Assembly (NCBI RefSeq): GCF_001625655.1
Contig: NZ_AUYB01000136.1
Span: forward strand, 1 to 64,000
Direction of reading: 5' to 3'
DNA from: Pseudoalteromonas luteoviolacea DSM 6061
GTDB lineage: Bacteria; Pseudomonadota; Gammaproteobacteria; Enterobacterales; Alteromonadaceae
Length of the DNA: 64,000 bases
Below, piece by piece: positions 53,894 to 62,846 of this stretch (position 1 is the stretch's first letter; each line of letters opens with the position of its first letter). Both the position numbers and the translations under genes were made by a program. The notes under the pieces are model-generated. The model saw only the letters and a list, made by a program, of their open reading frames with translations. It was not told the DNA's origin and did not search any database.

Positions 53894-55525
53894 ATGTCTT
53901 TGTTTCATTTTGATGAGGAGTCTGGGTATGTTTCTGTAAAGGAACATCCTGCGCATTCGGGGTTTCCCGCGAGTGCAGCACAGCTTGTTGAGCTGCTGGA
54001 GCAATCTCCTTATGCTGACTTTGATGTCATTCACGCCAACATTGGTCAATTGTTTTCACCGTCTGATGATAGAGAAAAAGATTTACTGATTGTTGCAAGA
54101 GCGGTTGATGCTTCCGTGATGATCCACGTTGAAGAAAATAACATGTTGGCCGAAGCTCGGTTAACAACAGCGAGAGGTGGCAAGCTTGTATCGATTGATG
54201 ATGCAAGAGCTGCCCTAACAAGTGCTGGCGTGGTTAAGGGGATAAACGAAAGAGCATTAGATACATTTTTAGGGCAACAATTTGAACAACCCCCTGGGAG
54301 TGTTTATTCTGGTATTGTAGCGCATGGTGTAAGAGCTAAAGATGGCACTGATGCGAGATTTGTCCGTTTGTGTATGACAGCACAAGACAGGGTTTTGAGT
54401 CCACAAGAAAAGTCTGGTGGCAAAGTGGATATGCGCGATTTAGGCGCAATCATTACAGTTAAGCCAGGTAGCCCGTTGATGAAACGTGTACCACCGACTC
54501 CGGGGGAGCAAGGTTTCTCCGTATTTGGCGACATTCTTGAGCCAAAGCCTGGCAGAGACATGACTTTGCAAGTATCTGAGGGGACTAAGATCAGTCCCGA
54601 GGATCCAAATTTATTAATTGCTTGCGCCAAGGGCGTACCAGTGGCCGTTCCGCGCGGTATGAGAGTCGATGACATATTGTGCTATGACAATGTGGACGTA
54701 ACGACTGGCCACATTGAATTTGATGGCAGTGTTGTTGTAAGTGGCGATGTTAAAGATGGCATGAAGATAAAAGCCACTGGTGATATCACGGTTATTGGTT
54801 TTGTCGAATCGGCCCACTTGGAAAGTGAAAGCGCTGTTACAGTGATGCTAGGGGCAATAGGCAGAAAGCGTATTGAAGGAGAGGACTTCTCTTGTATTAT
54901 CAAGGCTAAACGAACAATCTCTGTAGGATATGGACAATATTGCCATATTGAATCTGAACAAGATCTGTTTATTGAGCGTCAAGCACTGCATTGTGATTTA
55001 AAGTCTAAGCGATTAATTCGAGTTGGCAAGGGTGACACACCGAGAGGTAAATTGATCGGTGGCAATGTTTATAACGCAATGCGTATCGAAGCTGGTGAAG
55101 TCGGTGCACCTTCTGGAACTCGCACTAGGATTGTACTGGCTCAAGATTGGTATGATTTAAAGAAAAAAGAAAGCGAGTTTAAAAATCTTGATAAGCTTTT
55201 ATCTGACAAACTATTGGCAATAAAACGTGCTCAAATCAAGGCCAGAAAAACCAAAGCTTCTGAAAAGCGTGATGCTTATTTGAAGAAATTGGAAGTTACA
55301 GAGAAGCGCTTAGACACGCATTACCAGCGTAATGTTAGAAATAGCAAACTAGTAGCTCAAAAGCTACGTCGTCTAGTCAAATTAAGCCGTGTGAAGGTAA
55401 ATGAATTAATGCACCCGGGCATCGAATTGACAATTGCAAAAGATAGCCGTTCTTTCTCAAGGATTTATCCCCCTCATTTAGTCAAATTAGACGAGGGTAA
55501 AATTACTCAAGAGTTTAGTAATTAG
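53894..55525 (+). CDS. DUF342/FapA-family protein
   Basis: A 543-residue protein of the DUF342 (FapA) family. An N-terminal domain precedes the DUF342 core, whose Gly/Val-rich beta-helix (CYDNVDVTTGHIEFDGSVVVSGDV, then ATGDITVIGFVESAHL) spans about residues 255-400. A C-terminal coiled coil (about 410-500, Lys/Glu/Arg-rich) follows. In Vibrio, FapA binds the glucose PTS EIIA and affects polar flagellum assembly (established there). ATG 53894 has GGAAGGA before it. No flagellar operon is adjacent, although motY lies 1 kb further on. Confidence 0.82.
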   Translation: MSLFHFDEESGYVSVKEHPAHSGFPASAAQLVELLEQSPYADFDVIHANIGQLFSPSDDREKDLLIVARAVDASVMIHVEENNMLAEARLTTARGGKLVSIDDARAALTSAGVVKGINERALDTFLGQQFEQPPGSVYSGIVAHGVRAKDGTDARFVRLCMTAQDRVLSPQEKSGGKVDMRDLGAIITVKPGSPLMKRVPPTPGEQGFSVFGDILEPKPGRDMTLQVSEGTKISPEDPNLLIACAKGVPVAVPRGMRVDDILCYDNVDVTTGHIEFDGSVVVSGDVKDGMKIKATGDITVIGFVESAHLESESAVTVMLGAIGRKRIEGEDFSCIIKAKRTISVGYGQYCHIESEQDLFIERQALHCDLKSKRLIRVGKGDTPRGKLIGGNVYNAMRIEAGEVGAPSGTRTRIVLAQDWYDLKKKESEFKNLDKLLSDKLLAIKRAQIKARKTKASEKRDAYLKKLEVTEKRLDTHYQRNVRNSKLVAQKLRRLVKLSRVKVNELMHPGIELTIAKDSRSFSRIYPPHLVKLDEGKITQEFSN

Positions 55526-55540
55526 CATTGAAAACTTAAT

Positions 55541-55566
55541 AAAAAAGCAGCTTAGGCTGCTTTTTT
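55541..55566. terminator. Bidirectional intrinsic terminator
   Basis: AAAAAAGCAGC and GCTGCTTTTTT form an 11-bp stem around TTAG between the convergent DUF342 and rnt genes. It can work on both strands. Confidence 0.92.
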
Positions 55567-55587
55567 AGTTTGATAATTCAATTATTG

Positions 55588-56247
55588 CTACTCGGCGTCT
55601 GATGCTTGCGCTTCAGTTTCAGCCAGCGGCCAGCCACCCAATGCCTGCCACTTGTTTACAATAAAACAGAATAATTCTGCCGTACGCTCAGTGTCGTAGA
55701 GCGCAGAGTGTGCTTGTGAGTTGTCAAATTCAATCCCGGCAGCTCTACAAGCTTTAGCTAGTACAGTTTGCCCCAGTGCAAGGCCCGCAAGGGAAGTGGT
55801 ATCAAAACTCACAAAAGGGTGAAAAGGAGTGCGTTTGATATTGTTACGCTCAATGGCCGCATTCAAAAAGCCATGATCAAAAGCTGCGTTGTGGGCGACG
55901 ATAACAGAGCGTTGGCAACCTGCATCTTTTTGCGCTTTTCTAACTGCTTTACAGATTTCTTTTATTGCTTCAGCTTCTTCTACTGCACCTCTTAAAGGCG
56001 AGAAAGGATCGATGCCATTAAACTCGATCGCGGATTGTTCGATATTTGCTCCCTCAAATGGCGCTACGTGAAAGTGCAGTGTTTTATCGATACTGAGTTC
56101 ACCCTCGATATTCATTTTTAACATGCTGACAGCGATCTCCAATAGGGCATCTGTGTCTTTATTGAATCCTGCTGTTTCGACATCGATTACAACGGGGAAA
56201 AAGCCGCGAAAGCGCTTTGCGAATAGGGTTTGCTCTTGTTCTGCCAT
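55588..56247 (-). CDS. rnt: Ribonuclease T
   Basis: A 219-residue DEDD-type 3'-5' exoribonuclease. Exo I is VVIDVETAG with Asp22 and Glu24. Exo II is VAHNAAFDHGF. Exo III includes SAHSALYDTERTAELF, with the catalytic His/Asp pair. RNase T trims the 3' ends of tRNA (CCA turnover), 5S and 23S rRNA. Its length matches the E. coli enzyme. It is divergent from motY, as in many Vibrio and Alteromonadales genomes. Confidence 0.95.
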   Translation of the reverse strand: MAEQEQTLFAKRFRGFFPVVIDVETAGFNKDTDALLEIAVSMLKMNIEGELSIDKTLHFHVAPFEGANIEQSAIEFNGIDPFSPLRGAVEEAEAIKEICKAVRKAQKDAGCQRSVIVAHNAAFDHGFLNAAIERNNIKRTPFHPFVSFDTTSLAGLALGQTVLAKACRAAGIEFDNSQAHSALYDTERTAELFCFIVNKWQALGGWPLAETEAQASDAE

Positions 56248-56457
56248 GATCTACTTGGTTTTCTAAATCTAGGCGCCCATTATACTGATCGTGCGCCAAG
56301 ATGCTAATTGGTATAAGCTAATAACTAACTATTTTTATTTTAGATAGTATTTTTGACGCCCTAAGGCGGTACGTTAATTGCTTAATAAATGCAGTAGGTA
56401 AATTCAGGTCTGTGTTTTCTGCCTGAAAATTCACCAATCGGCTTGAGGTAAGAAAAA

Positions 56458-57333
56458 GTGAAGTGTAATTTCAACATACTAGTGGCAACAATCATGATAT
56501 CGGTTGTTTGGCCCGTGCACAGTGCGATGCGGCAATATAGTGCCTCTGTTGATAGCTCCAAATGGATGGTGGATCGAACAACTCGTTTGTCATGCACTTT
56601 ATCGCACGACGTTCCTTACTATGGTGAGGCAATTTTTAGTGCATCAGCTAGCAAAAATAAAGATCTAACCTTTAACCTTGATATGGTTATCAGGCCTGAA
56701 AGTTATGACTTCGCCGGCCTTGAGTCTGTGCCGCCTAGTTGGAGAGCAGGTATGCCAGCTAGGAGTATGGGAAAAATGTCACTATTGAAAAAGTTTGATG
56801 GTGAATTGAATAACCCGATTGCCTGGGAAATGTTAACTGAGCTAGAAAAAGGTTATCAACCCACATTTTACTATCAGGACTGGAACAATAAGCACGATCA
56901 AATATCAGTGTCTTTGTCCTCCGTTAACTTTAAAAAGTCATATTGGGAGTTTTTGCAATGCCGAGACAACCTGCTTCCATATAGCTTTGAGGATATTGCA
57001 TTTGTTGTTATGAACTATCGAAAAAACTCAAGTGAGTTAACGCAATCATCACGTAAAAGGCTAGATATGATAGGGGAGTATTTGAACAACGACCCAAATA
57101 TCGACTCTATTTATATTTCAGCATATTCTGATAGTTATGGTGCTAAAAATGTGAATCTTAACTTGTCTCAAAAAAGAGCAATGGCCATAAAAGAATATAT
57201 GGCGAGCAAAGGAGTACCAGCGGATAAAATTGTTGCAGATGGTTTTGGCGAAAAGCGCCATGTGGCGATTAACACCACTCCAATAGGAAGAGAAGCTAAC
57301 CGTCGGGTTATAATCCAGATATCCAAGCCCTAA
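56458..57333 (+). CDS. motY: MotY, sodium-type polar flagellar motor T-ring protein
   Basis: A 291-residue exported protein. It starts at GTG 56458 with GAGGTAAG upstream and has a signal peptide ending VHSA. The N-terminal domain (MRQYSASVDSSKWMV ... RLSCTLSHDVPYYGEA) is that of MotY. The C-terminal OmpA-like peptidoglycan-binding domain runs from about 180 (AFVVMNYRKNSSELT) through NVNLNLSQKRAMAIKEYM to ANRRVIIQI. MotY with MotX forms the T ring that stabilises the PomA/PomB stator. Its location beside rnt supports the call. Confidence 0.92.
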   Translation: MKCNFNILVATIMISVVWPVHSAMRQYSASVDSSKWMVDRTTRLSCTLSHDVPYYGEAIFSASASKNKDLTFNLDMVIRPESYDFAGLESVPPSWRAGMPARSMGKMSLLKKFDGELNNPIAWEMLTELEKGYQPTFYYQDWNNKHDQISVSLSSVNFKKSYWEFLQCRDNLLPYSFEDIAFVVMNYRKNSSELTQSSRKRLDMIGEYLNNDPNIDSIYISAYSDSYGAKNVNLNLSQKRAMAIKEYMASKGVPADKIVADGFGEKRHVAINTTPIGREANRRVIIQISKP

Positions 57334-57359
57334 AGTGGGCTTGGAAAAAAGACTAGAAT

Positions 57360-59348
57360 TTAAATTTTATTACGGATCAGATTCCGAATATAAAGCCTTG
57401 AAGGGTGGAGGGCTTCATGCACGCGTTCGCTGTAAGGAAGCGGTTCATCAAAAAGGCTTGCCACAAGGTGCTCGGTAACCATTGGCGCAGTACATAGGCC
57501 CCTTGCTCCAAATCCAGTAACAATATGTAGCCCCTCGTGAGGATACTCTTGTTCAGCGAAGTCGTAAAACTTACCTTTACCGATATTTTGATACGCTTGG
57601 ATGATATCTGCTTTGTCTTGTACTTGGCCTATCATAGGGGTGTGATCATTAAAACAACACCTGACTGCGGCTTTTGCACTTTTCACTTGGCCTAAACTCT
57701 TGTCAAACTCGGTGTCTTTGTAAAACTGTGACAGCTGTTCACGGTTCGTGATGTTATCTTGTTCTGTCACGTCTCGAGATTTTGAATGCTTGTCAAAAGT
57801 TGCGCCCATGCAGTGCTCACCACTTTGGCTTGGTGTGAAATACCCTTTGTGACAAATTACTGTTGAAAGCCTTTGTGAAATGTCGCCTGCTTCAATATGT
57901 GAAACTTGGCCTCTTACTCCATGGATACCAATGTCTTTTGTTTGCTCAAATCGGTCGCTGTGCTCACCTGCACAAACGAAAACTTCTGAAAATGCTCCAA
58001 ACTCTGCGTCTTTTGACTTTAAGTACCAACCATCTTGCTTGCGCTCTAATTTTTCAATACAAGTATTAAAGTGAGTACTGTTTGGCGCTACTAAGTCATT
58101 TGCCGCATCATATACGGCTTGCGTAAGCTCAGGTGGGCTGACCCAGCCCCCCTGTTCAATAAATAACCCGCCGTACGGAGTGTCTATGTTAGCGATTTCT
58201 TGTGCTTGTGTAGCGGATACTGGTTTGATGAGTTGATGCGGGTAAAGTGAGCTGGCAGCTATTTTGTGATGTTGTTGCTTTTTGGCGTCGGTGACACTTT
58301 GCAACAATACACCACACCATTGGTGAGCAAATTGGTAATTTTGATTTGCTAGCGTTTGATAAAAGCGTAGAGCATATAAAAAGCTATGTGCATAAAACTC
58401 CGATGGAATGCCAAATTCACCTTGTAAGTTTGGATATACTGCTCCTTGGCGATTGTGAGATGCACCTTGAGCCAACATGCTATCTTCACAAAACAGTGTG
58501 GTTTTAACACCTCTTTTAGCAAAGTTGTACATCAAGCAACTTGTGGCTATACCACCGCCAATAATGGCGATATTTTTTAGAGAGCCTTTATTTTGTTGGA
58601 AATACGCAGGTGTAGTCTGGTGGGCTGTTGCATTTGCCAATTGGCCAACAACCATTTCTCTTTTTCTTCCGTAGCCTTTCACTTTTTTGCATTCAAAGCC
58701 GGCTTGTTGCAGGCCACGCCTTACGAAACCGGCGGCAGTAAAAGTAGCGAAGGTGGCATGTGATTGACTCAAATGCGCCATTGAATCAAACAATGATTGT
58801 TGCCACATATCTGGGTTTTTGCTTGGTGCAAAGCCATCTAAGTACCAAGCGTCGACAAGTCCACACTTTTTATATGCGATTTGCGGCATTGAAGTTTGAA
58901 CATCTCCAAACCACAAGTCTAAGATAACTTTTCCATTTTCAAACTCAAGACGATGACACCCTTGAAGCGCCAATGGGTATTTCTCGCAAAGTTGTTCTGA
59001 AAGATCGCTTAAGCTGGGCCAAGCTTTTAGAGCTTGTCGCAAATCCTCTAATTTGATTGGGTATTTTTCAAAAGAGATGAAATACAGCCGTTCTAGATTT
59101 GACGTTGGTGTCCTTTGTTGGAAACGACGCCAGCTGTTTAAAAAATTTAGACCCGTGCCAAACCCAGTTTCTGCTATTACAAAGTGACGCCTTGGGTGGC
59201 TTTCAAATCGTTCTGGTAAATTGTTTTGCTCAAAAAAGACATAGTTGGACTCTGCAAGCCCATCGTCATTGGAAAAATAAACGTCATCAAAATTATCAGC
59301 AACTGGTGTGCCTGAGTCGTTAAAGTGGATTTGTGCGTTACTTATCAT
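57360..59348 (-). CDS. mnmC: Bifunctional tRNA mnm5s2U biosynthesis protein MnmC
   Basis: A 662-residue fusion. The N-terminal half (about 1-240, FVIAETGFGTGLNFLNSW, DAWYLDGFAPSKNPDMW) is the SAM methyltransferase MnmC2. The C-terminal half (about 255-655) is the FAD oxidase MnmC1, with IAIIGGGIATSC and the closing IVTGFGARGLCTAP. The pair converts cmnm5s2U34 to nm5s2U34 and then mnm5s2U34 in tRNA. The length matches E. coli MnmC. It is divergent from fabB, as is common in Gammaproteobacteria. Confidence 0.95.
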   Translation of the reverse strand: MISNAQIHFNDSGTPVADNFDDVYFSNDDGLAESNYVFFEQNNLPERFESHPRRHFVIAETGFGTGLNFLNSWRRFQQRTPTSNLERLYFISFEKYPIKLEDLRQALKAWPSLSDLSEQLCEKYPLALQGCHRLEFENGKVILDLWFGDVQTSMPQIAYKKCGLVDAWYLDGFAPSKNPDMWQQSLFDSMAHLSQSHATFATFTAAGFVRRGLQQAGFECKKVKGYGRKREMVVGQLANATAHQTTPAYFQQNKGSLKNIAIIGGGIATSCLMYNFAKRGVKTTLFCEDSMLAQGASHNRQGAVYPNLQGEFGIPSEFYAHSFLYALRFYQTLANQNYQFAHQWCGVLLQSVTDAKKQQHHKIAASSLYPHQLIKPVSATQAQEIANIDTPYGGLFIEQGGWVSPPELTQAVYDAANDLVAPNSTHFNTCIEKLERKQDGWYLKSKDAEFGAFSEVFVCAGEHSDRFEQTKDIGIHGVRGQVSHIEAGDISQRLSTVICHKGYFTPSQSGEHCMGATFDKHSKSRDVTEQDNITNREQLSQFYKDTEFDKSLGQVKSAKAAVRCCFNDHTPMIGQVQDKADIIQAYQNIGKGKFYDFAEQEYPHEGLHIVTGFGARGLCTAPMVTEHLVASLFDEPLPYSERVHEALHPSRLYIRNLIRNKI

Positions 59349-59437
59349 AGAAATACGTTAAAATACTTTCAGTCATTAGTTGTTATTTTACTGCTTTTAT
59401 TTGCATTAGTCCGTTGCATTTTTGCAAATATCAGTTC

Positions 59438-59455
59438 AGAGTACGTGTGTACGCT
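59438..59455. promoter_or_regulatory. FabR-like operator upstream of fabB
   Basis: AGAGTACGTGTGTACGCT closely matches the FabR palindrome known from enterobacterial fabA/fabB promoters (of the form AGCGTACANNTGTACGCT). It lies about 75 bases before the fabB start. FabR represses unsaturated fatty acid synthesis genes. The site is assigned by pattern and position only. Confidence 0.6.
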
Positions 59456-59460
59456 GGAAA

Positions 59461-59478
59461 GCTGACCACTTGGTTAGC
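59461..59478. promoter_or_regulatory. Second imperfect palindrome, possible FadR site
   Basis: GCTGACCACTTGGTTAGC has arms GCTGACCA and TGGTTAGC that differ at one base. It sits directly downstream of the FabR-like site. In E. coli fabB carries adjacent FadR and FabR sites, so a FadR-type role is possible, but the match to the FadR consensus is weak. Confidence 0.35.
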
Positions 59479-59529
59479 ATTTTACGCGTAGAATACATCT
59501 AAATTTTTTAAGTTCTAAGGGAATTACCC

Positions 59530-60744
59530 ATGAGAAGAGCCGTTATTACGGGGATCGGTGTTGTATCTAGCATCGGTAACAACAAGCAAGAAGTATTAGA
59601 ATCTTTGAAAGCGGGTAAAAGTGGTATTGCTTTTAACCAAGAATTTGCAGACATGAACTTACGTAGTAACGTGTCTGGTAAAATTGATATCGACGTTAAA
59701 TCATTGGTTGATCGTAAAGCGCACCGTTTTATGGGGGATGCAGCTGCGTATTCATACATTGCAATGGCTCAAGCGATTGAAGATTCAGGCTTGAGCGAAG
59801 AGCAGGTTTCAAATGAGCGTACTGGACTTGTTGTTGGTTCTGGTGGTGGCTCTTCGAAATACCAAGTAGAGGCTGCTGATATTTTACGTGAGCGCGGTGT
59901 AAAACGTGTAGGTCCTTACATGGTACCTCGTACAATGGCGAGTACGACTTCTGCATGTCTTGCAACACCATTTAAAATCAAAGGCGTAAACTATTCAATC
60001 AGCTCAGCGTGTGCAACATCTGCACACTGTGTTGGCCATGCAGTAGAGCAAATTCAGCTTGGTAAACAAGACGTTATTTTTGCTGGTGGTGGTGAAGAAC
60101 TTCATTGGACCCTAGCAATGGAATTCGATGCGATGGGCGCACTTTCAACTAAATATAACGAAGAACCAGAAAAAGCGTCACGTACCTACGATGCAAATCG
60201 TGATGGCTTTGTTATCTCTGGTGGCGGCGGTATCATGGTAGTTGAAGAGCTAGAGCACGCATTGGCTCGTGGCGCACATATTTACGGCGAAATCGTTGGA
60301 TACGGTGCAACTTCTGACGGTTATGACATGGTTGCGCCATCAGGTGAAGGTGCTGTTCGTTGTATGAAACAAGCTATGGCAACGGTTGAAGGTGAAATTG
60401 ATTACCTAAATACACATGGCACATCAACGCCGGTAGGTGATGTTAAAGAGCTAGGTGCTATTCAAGAGTTATTTGGTGAAAAATCACCAGCAATCAGTGC
60501 TACTAAAGCTATGACTGGTCATGCTCTTGGTGCGGCGGGCGTGCATGAAGCAATATATTCTGTACTAATGCTTGAAAACAACTTTATCACGCCATCGATC
60601 AATATCGATGAGTTAGATGAGCAAGCTAACGGCCTTGATATTGTCACCGAACGCCGTGATGTAGAGCTTAACACCGTAATGTCTAACAGCTTTGGCTTCG
60701 GTGGTACCAATGCAACATTAGTTGTTCAAAAATATAAAGGTTAA
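59530..60744 (+). CDS. fabB: 3-oxoacyl-ACP synthase I (FabB)
   Basis: A 404-residue condensing enzyme. The catalytic cysteine is in SSACATSAHC (near 160), the first histidine in NTHGTSTPVGD and the second in MTGHALGAAG. The C-terminal SNSFGFGGTNATLV is typical. FabB elongates acyl-ACP and is essential for the unsaturated branch of fatty acid synthesis. The upstream FabR-like operator favours FabB over FabF. TAAGGGAATT lies before the ATG, and a terminator follows. Confidence 0.95.
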   Translation: MRRAVITGIGVVSSIGNNKQEVLESLKAGKSGIAFNQEFADMNLRSNVSGKIDIDVKSLVDRKAHRFMGDAAAYSYIAMAQAIEDSGLSEEQVSNERTGLVVGSGGGSSKYQVEAADILRERGVKRVGPYMVPRTMASTTSACLATPFKIKGVNYSISSACATSAHCVGHAVEQIQLGKQDVIFAGGGEELHWTLAMEFDAMGALSTKYNEEPEKASRTYDANRDGFVISGGGGIMVVEELEHALARGAHIYGEIVGYGATSDGYDMVAPSGEGAVRCMKQAMATVEGEIDYLNTHGTSTPVGDVKELGAIQELFGEKSPAISATKAMTGHALGAAGVHEAIYSVLMLENNFITPSINIDELDEQANGLDIVTERRDVELNTVMSNSFGFGGTNATLVVQKYKG

Positions 60745-60762
60745 TCTTTCATTAGCCGATAG

Positions 60763-60787
60763 AAAAAGCCCTTAGGGGCTTTTTTTT
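60763..60787 (+). terminator. Intrinsic terminator of fabB
   Basis: AAAAAGCCC and GGGCTTTTT form a 9-bp stem around a 4-base loop with a further T-run. Confidence 0.9.
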
Positions 60788-60957
60788 GCCTAGTACAAAG
60801 TAAGTTGTAATTGGCGCTCATTTAAATTATTAGTACTGAATTGGCTAAAAGTTTTATGAGACAGATTCTATTGGCAACAGAGTCTATAAAATCGCTGTGT
60901 GAAATGTCGACTTGAGAATATAGCCGCAAAGCGCGATACGGCTACCTTAATGCAGAT

Positions 60958-61437
60958 CTATACTTTGTGCTTCATTAAGCGCTCTTTATCACGAGACCAG
61001 TCTCTATCTTTGATATCAGCGCGTTTGTCATGCATTTTCTTACCTTTGGCTAAGTGAAATTCAAGCTTGACCCAACACTTTTTCCAATACATGGCTGTGG
61101 CCACTAGAGAGAAGCCATCACGTTCAGTTGCGCCAATTAGGCGATCAATTTCACGTTTATTCAAGAGTAATTTACGATAACGTAGCGGGTCGCATATTAC
61201 ATGAGTGGAGGCGCTGTTTAACGGTTGTATTTGACTACCTAATAAAAACGCTTCGCCGTCTTTAAGATGAATATAAGTTTCTGAGATATTGACCTTACCG
61301 GCTCGGATGCTTTTGACTTCCCAACCTTGTAGTTCCATACCTGCTTCGAACTTATCGTGTAAAAAATACTCGTGACGCGCTTTTTTATTTAACGCGATAG
61401 TATTGCTTGTTGATTTATTTGATTTTTTCTTTGCCAT
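60958..61437 (-). CDS. smpB: SsrA-binding protein SmpB
   Basis: A 159-residue tmRNA-binding protein. Core motifs are ARHEYFLHDKFEAGMELQGWEVKS, GEAFLLGSQIQPLN, LLLNKREIDRLIGATERDG and the basic tail KGKKMHDKRADIKDRDWSRDKERLMKHK. It delivers tmRNA to stalled ribosomes. It is divergent from ratA-rnfH, the standard gammaproteobacterial order. No tmRNA gene was seen in the 200 bases downstream. Confidence 0.96.
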   Translation of the reverse strand: MAKKKSNKSTSNTIALNKKARHEYFLHDKFEAGMELQGWEVKSIRAGKVNISETYIHLKDGEAFLLGSQIQPLNSASTHVICDPLRYRKLLLNKREIDRLIGATERDGFSLVATAMYWKKCWVKLEFHLAKGKKMHDKRADIKDRDWSRDKERLMKHKV

Positions 61438-61579
61438 AATGGCTTAGTCTACCTACAAATCGAATTGGAAAACAGAGTTATTTTATTTTATGTGGCATAT
61501 TTTCACCTACAGAGACCCTGCAAACAAGATAAATCTTTAAAACCTTGGTAAAATCGTGCTGATTAAGTTTGGAGATCGT

Positions 61580-62014
61580 ATGCCACAAGTAGAAAAAAGT
61601 GCATTGGTGATGTACAGCACACAAGAAATGTTTGATCTAGTTAATGATGTGAGTGCCTATCCGGATTTCTTACCAAACTGTTCCGGTGCAAAAGTGCTAA
61701 GTAGTTCAAATGAAGAAATGACGGCGAGCCTAGAGATTACAAAGGCAGGTCTAACAAAGTGGTTTACCACTAAAAATATATTTGAAGGGAACAAAGTCAA
61801 AATGCAGTTGGTTGATGGCCCATTTAAATCATTACAAGGTTATTGGGAGTTTGTTGAGCTAGACGAGCAGGCTTGCAAAGTAAACCTTAAACTCGAATTT
61901 GAATTTGCCAGCAAGCTTATAGAACTTGCTTTTGGAAAAGTATTTAACGAAGTAGCGAAAAATATGGTCTCTGCGTTTACTCAACGCGCTAAATCTGTGT
62001 ATGGAGCCAGATAA
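61580..62014 (+). CDS. ratA: RatA/START-like ubiquinone-binding protein
   Basis: A 144-residue member of the polyketide-cyclase/START family (COQ10-type). It begins MPQVEKSALVMYSTQEMFDLVNDVSAYPDFLP, and WEFVELDEQACKVNLKLEFEFAS lies in the C-terminal half. E. coli RatA was described as a ribosome association toxin, and homologues bind ubiquinone. ATG 61580 has GGAG upstream. Its stop overlaps the rnfH start (TAATG). It faces away from smpB. Confidence 0.9.
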   Translation: MPQVEKSALVMYSTQEMFDLVNDVSAYPDFLPNCSGAKVLSSSNEEMTASLEITKAGLTKWFTTKNIFEGNKVKMQLVDGPFKSLQGYWEFVELDEQACKVNLKLEFEFASKLIELAFGKVFNEVAKNMVSAFTQRAKSVYGAR

Positions 62015-62328
62015 TGATAAAAGTTGAAGTCGTATTTGCGCTCCCTGAGAAAGCAACTAGCTTGACTGTCGACGTGGCTGAAGGCACGTCAGCAGAGCAT
62101 GTTGTTCTGCAATCAGGAATTATTGAACGTTGCCCAGAAATAGACCCAACCAATCTCACTTTGGGAATTTGGAACAGAACGGTAAAGTTACACCAAGTAG
62201 TCAAAGAGGGCGACAGAATAGAAGTTTATCGCCCTTTGATAGCAGACCCTAAAGAAGCGAGAAGGCGACGCGCTGACAAAGCAAAAGAAGAGGGGCGCGC
62301 GAACAAAATCACAGGTGGTAGGGCTTAA
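62014..62328 (+). CDS. rnfH: RnfH-family ubiquitin-fold protein
   Basis: A 104-residue small protein of the RnfH/UPF0125 family. It has a beta-grasp opening (IKVEVVFALPEKATSLTVDVAEGTSAEHVV), the family motif NLTLGIWNRTVKLHQVVKEGDRIEVYRPL and a basic C-terminus. Its start overlaps the ratA stop by one base. RatA-RnfH pairs resemble toxin-antitoxin operons, but antitoxin action is not established. A terminator follows. Confidence 0.92.
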   Translation: MIKVEVVFALPEKATSLTVDVAEGTSAEHVVLQSGIIERCPEIDPTNLTLGIWNRTVKLHQVVKEGDRIEVYRPLIADPKEARRRRADKAKEEGRANKITGGRA

Positions 62329-62345
62329 ATGGTACCACTTAGATA

Positions 62346-62373
62346 AAAGCCACGGACCAGCGTGGCTTTTTTA
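62346..62373 (+). terminator. Intrinsic terminator of ratA-rnfH
   Basis: AAAGCCACG and CGTGGCTTT form a 9-bp stem with loop GACCAG and a T-run. Confidence 0.9.
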
Positions 62374-62411
62374 AGATGTGTTTTGATTTATTGACGAGCT
62401 AAAATTGAGAA

Positions 62412-62846
62412 CTAATTATTGTGCTCATGTGCTGATTTTTCATCAGCGAGATCTTCTTTCAACTTTCGTATCTTGAGACCCAACTCCTGTCCACGGTGGC
62501 GAGCATAATATGTGCAGCCAATAAACATACATGTGGAGAAAAGCAACTCAAGTAATACCCAAATGAGCTCATCAGTGGCAATCCACAGTAATGTAAAGCC
62601 ATGAACAAAATAGATCAGAACAATAAAGTTAGCCCAAGCGAATGTATATGGTTTGTCTTTGATAATGCCTCTGAGTGGCAGCAGCAGCGGCAATATATAT
62701 ACAACAAACATAAACCCTAAGCTGTGGCCTTCCCTTGGTGATATAACAAACAACCAAAGCGGCATCAATACTAACAAGCCTATATATCCAAAAAGGGCGA
62801 GTTTATAAAACAATTTTGTTTTAGGTTGTTTTGGGATCTGACTCAT
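62412..62846 (-). CDS. DUF2069 inner-membrane protein
   Basis: A 144-residue protein with four predicted membrane helices (LALFGYIGLLVLMPLWLFV, GFMFVVYILPLLLPL, AWANFIVLIYFVHGFTLLW, LIWVLLELLFSTCMFIGCTY) and a charged tail. It belongs to DUF2069, which is regularly found downstream of wrbA. It overlaps wrbA by 4 bases (ATGA). Function is unknown. Confidence 0.85.
   Translation of the reverse strand: MSQIPKQPKTKLFYKLALFGYIGLLVLMPLWLFVISPREGHSLGFMFVVYILPLLLPLRGIIKDKPYTFAWANFIVLIYFVHGFTLLWIATDELIWVLLELLFSTCMFIGCTYYARHRGQELGLKIRKLKEDLADEKSAHEHNN

Noticed and set aside
57323..57344. Hairpin CCAAGCCC/GGGCTTGG at the end of motY as a terminator
   Set aside because: It is followed by As rather than Ts on the plus strand, and the leftward direction has its T-run on the wrong side, so it is not an intrinsic terminator. 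It may simply be a 3' structure.
60745..60957. tmRNA (ssrA) gene next to smpB
   Set aside because: No tRNA-like ends, tag-peptide frame or CCA terminus were seen in the 200 bases downstream of smpB.
62014..62328. RatA-RnfH as a true toxin-antitoxin pair
   Set aside because: The gene pair is a conserved housekeeping arrangement. RatA homologues act as START-type ubiquinone-binding proteins, and antitoxin action of RnfH is not established.
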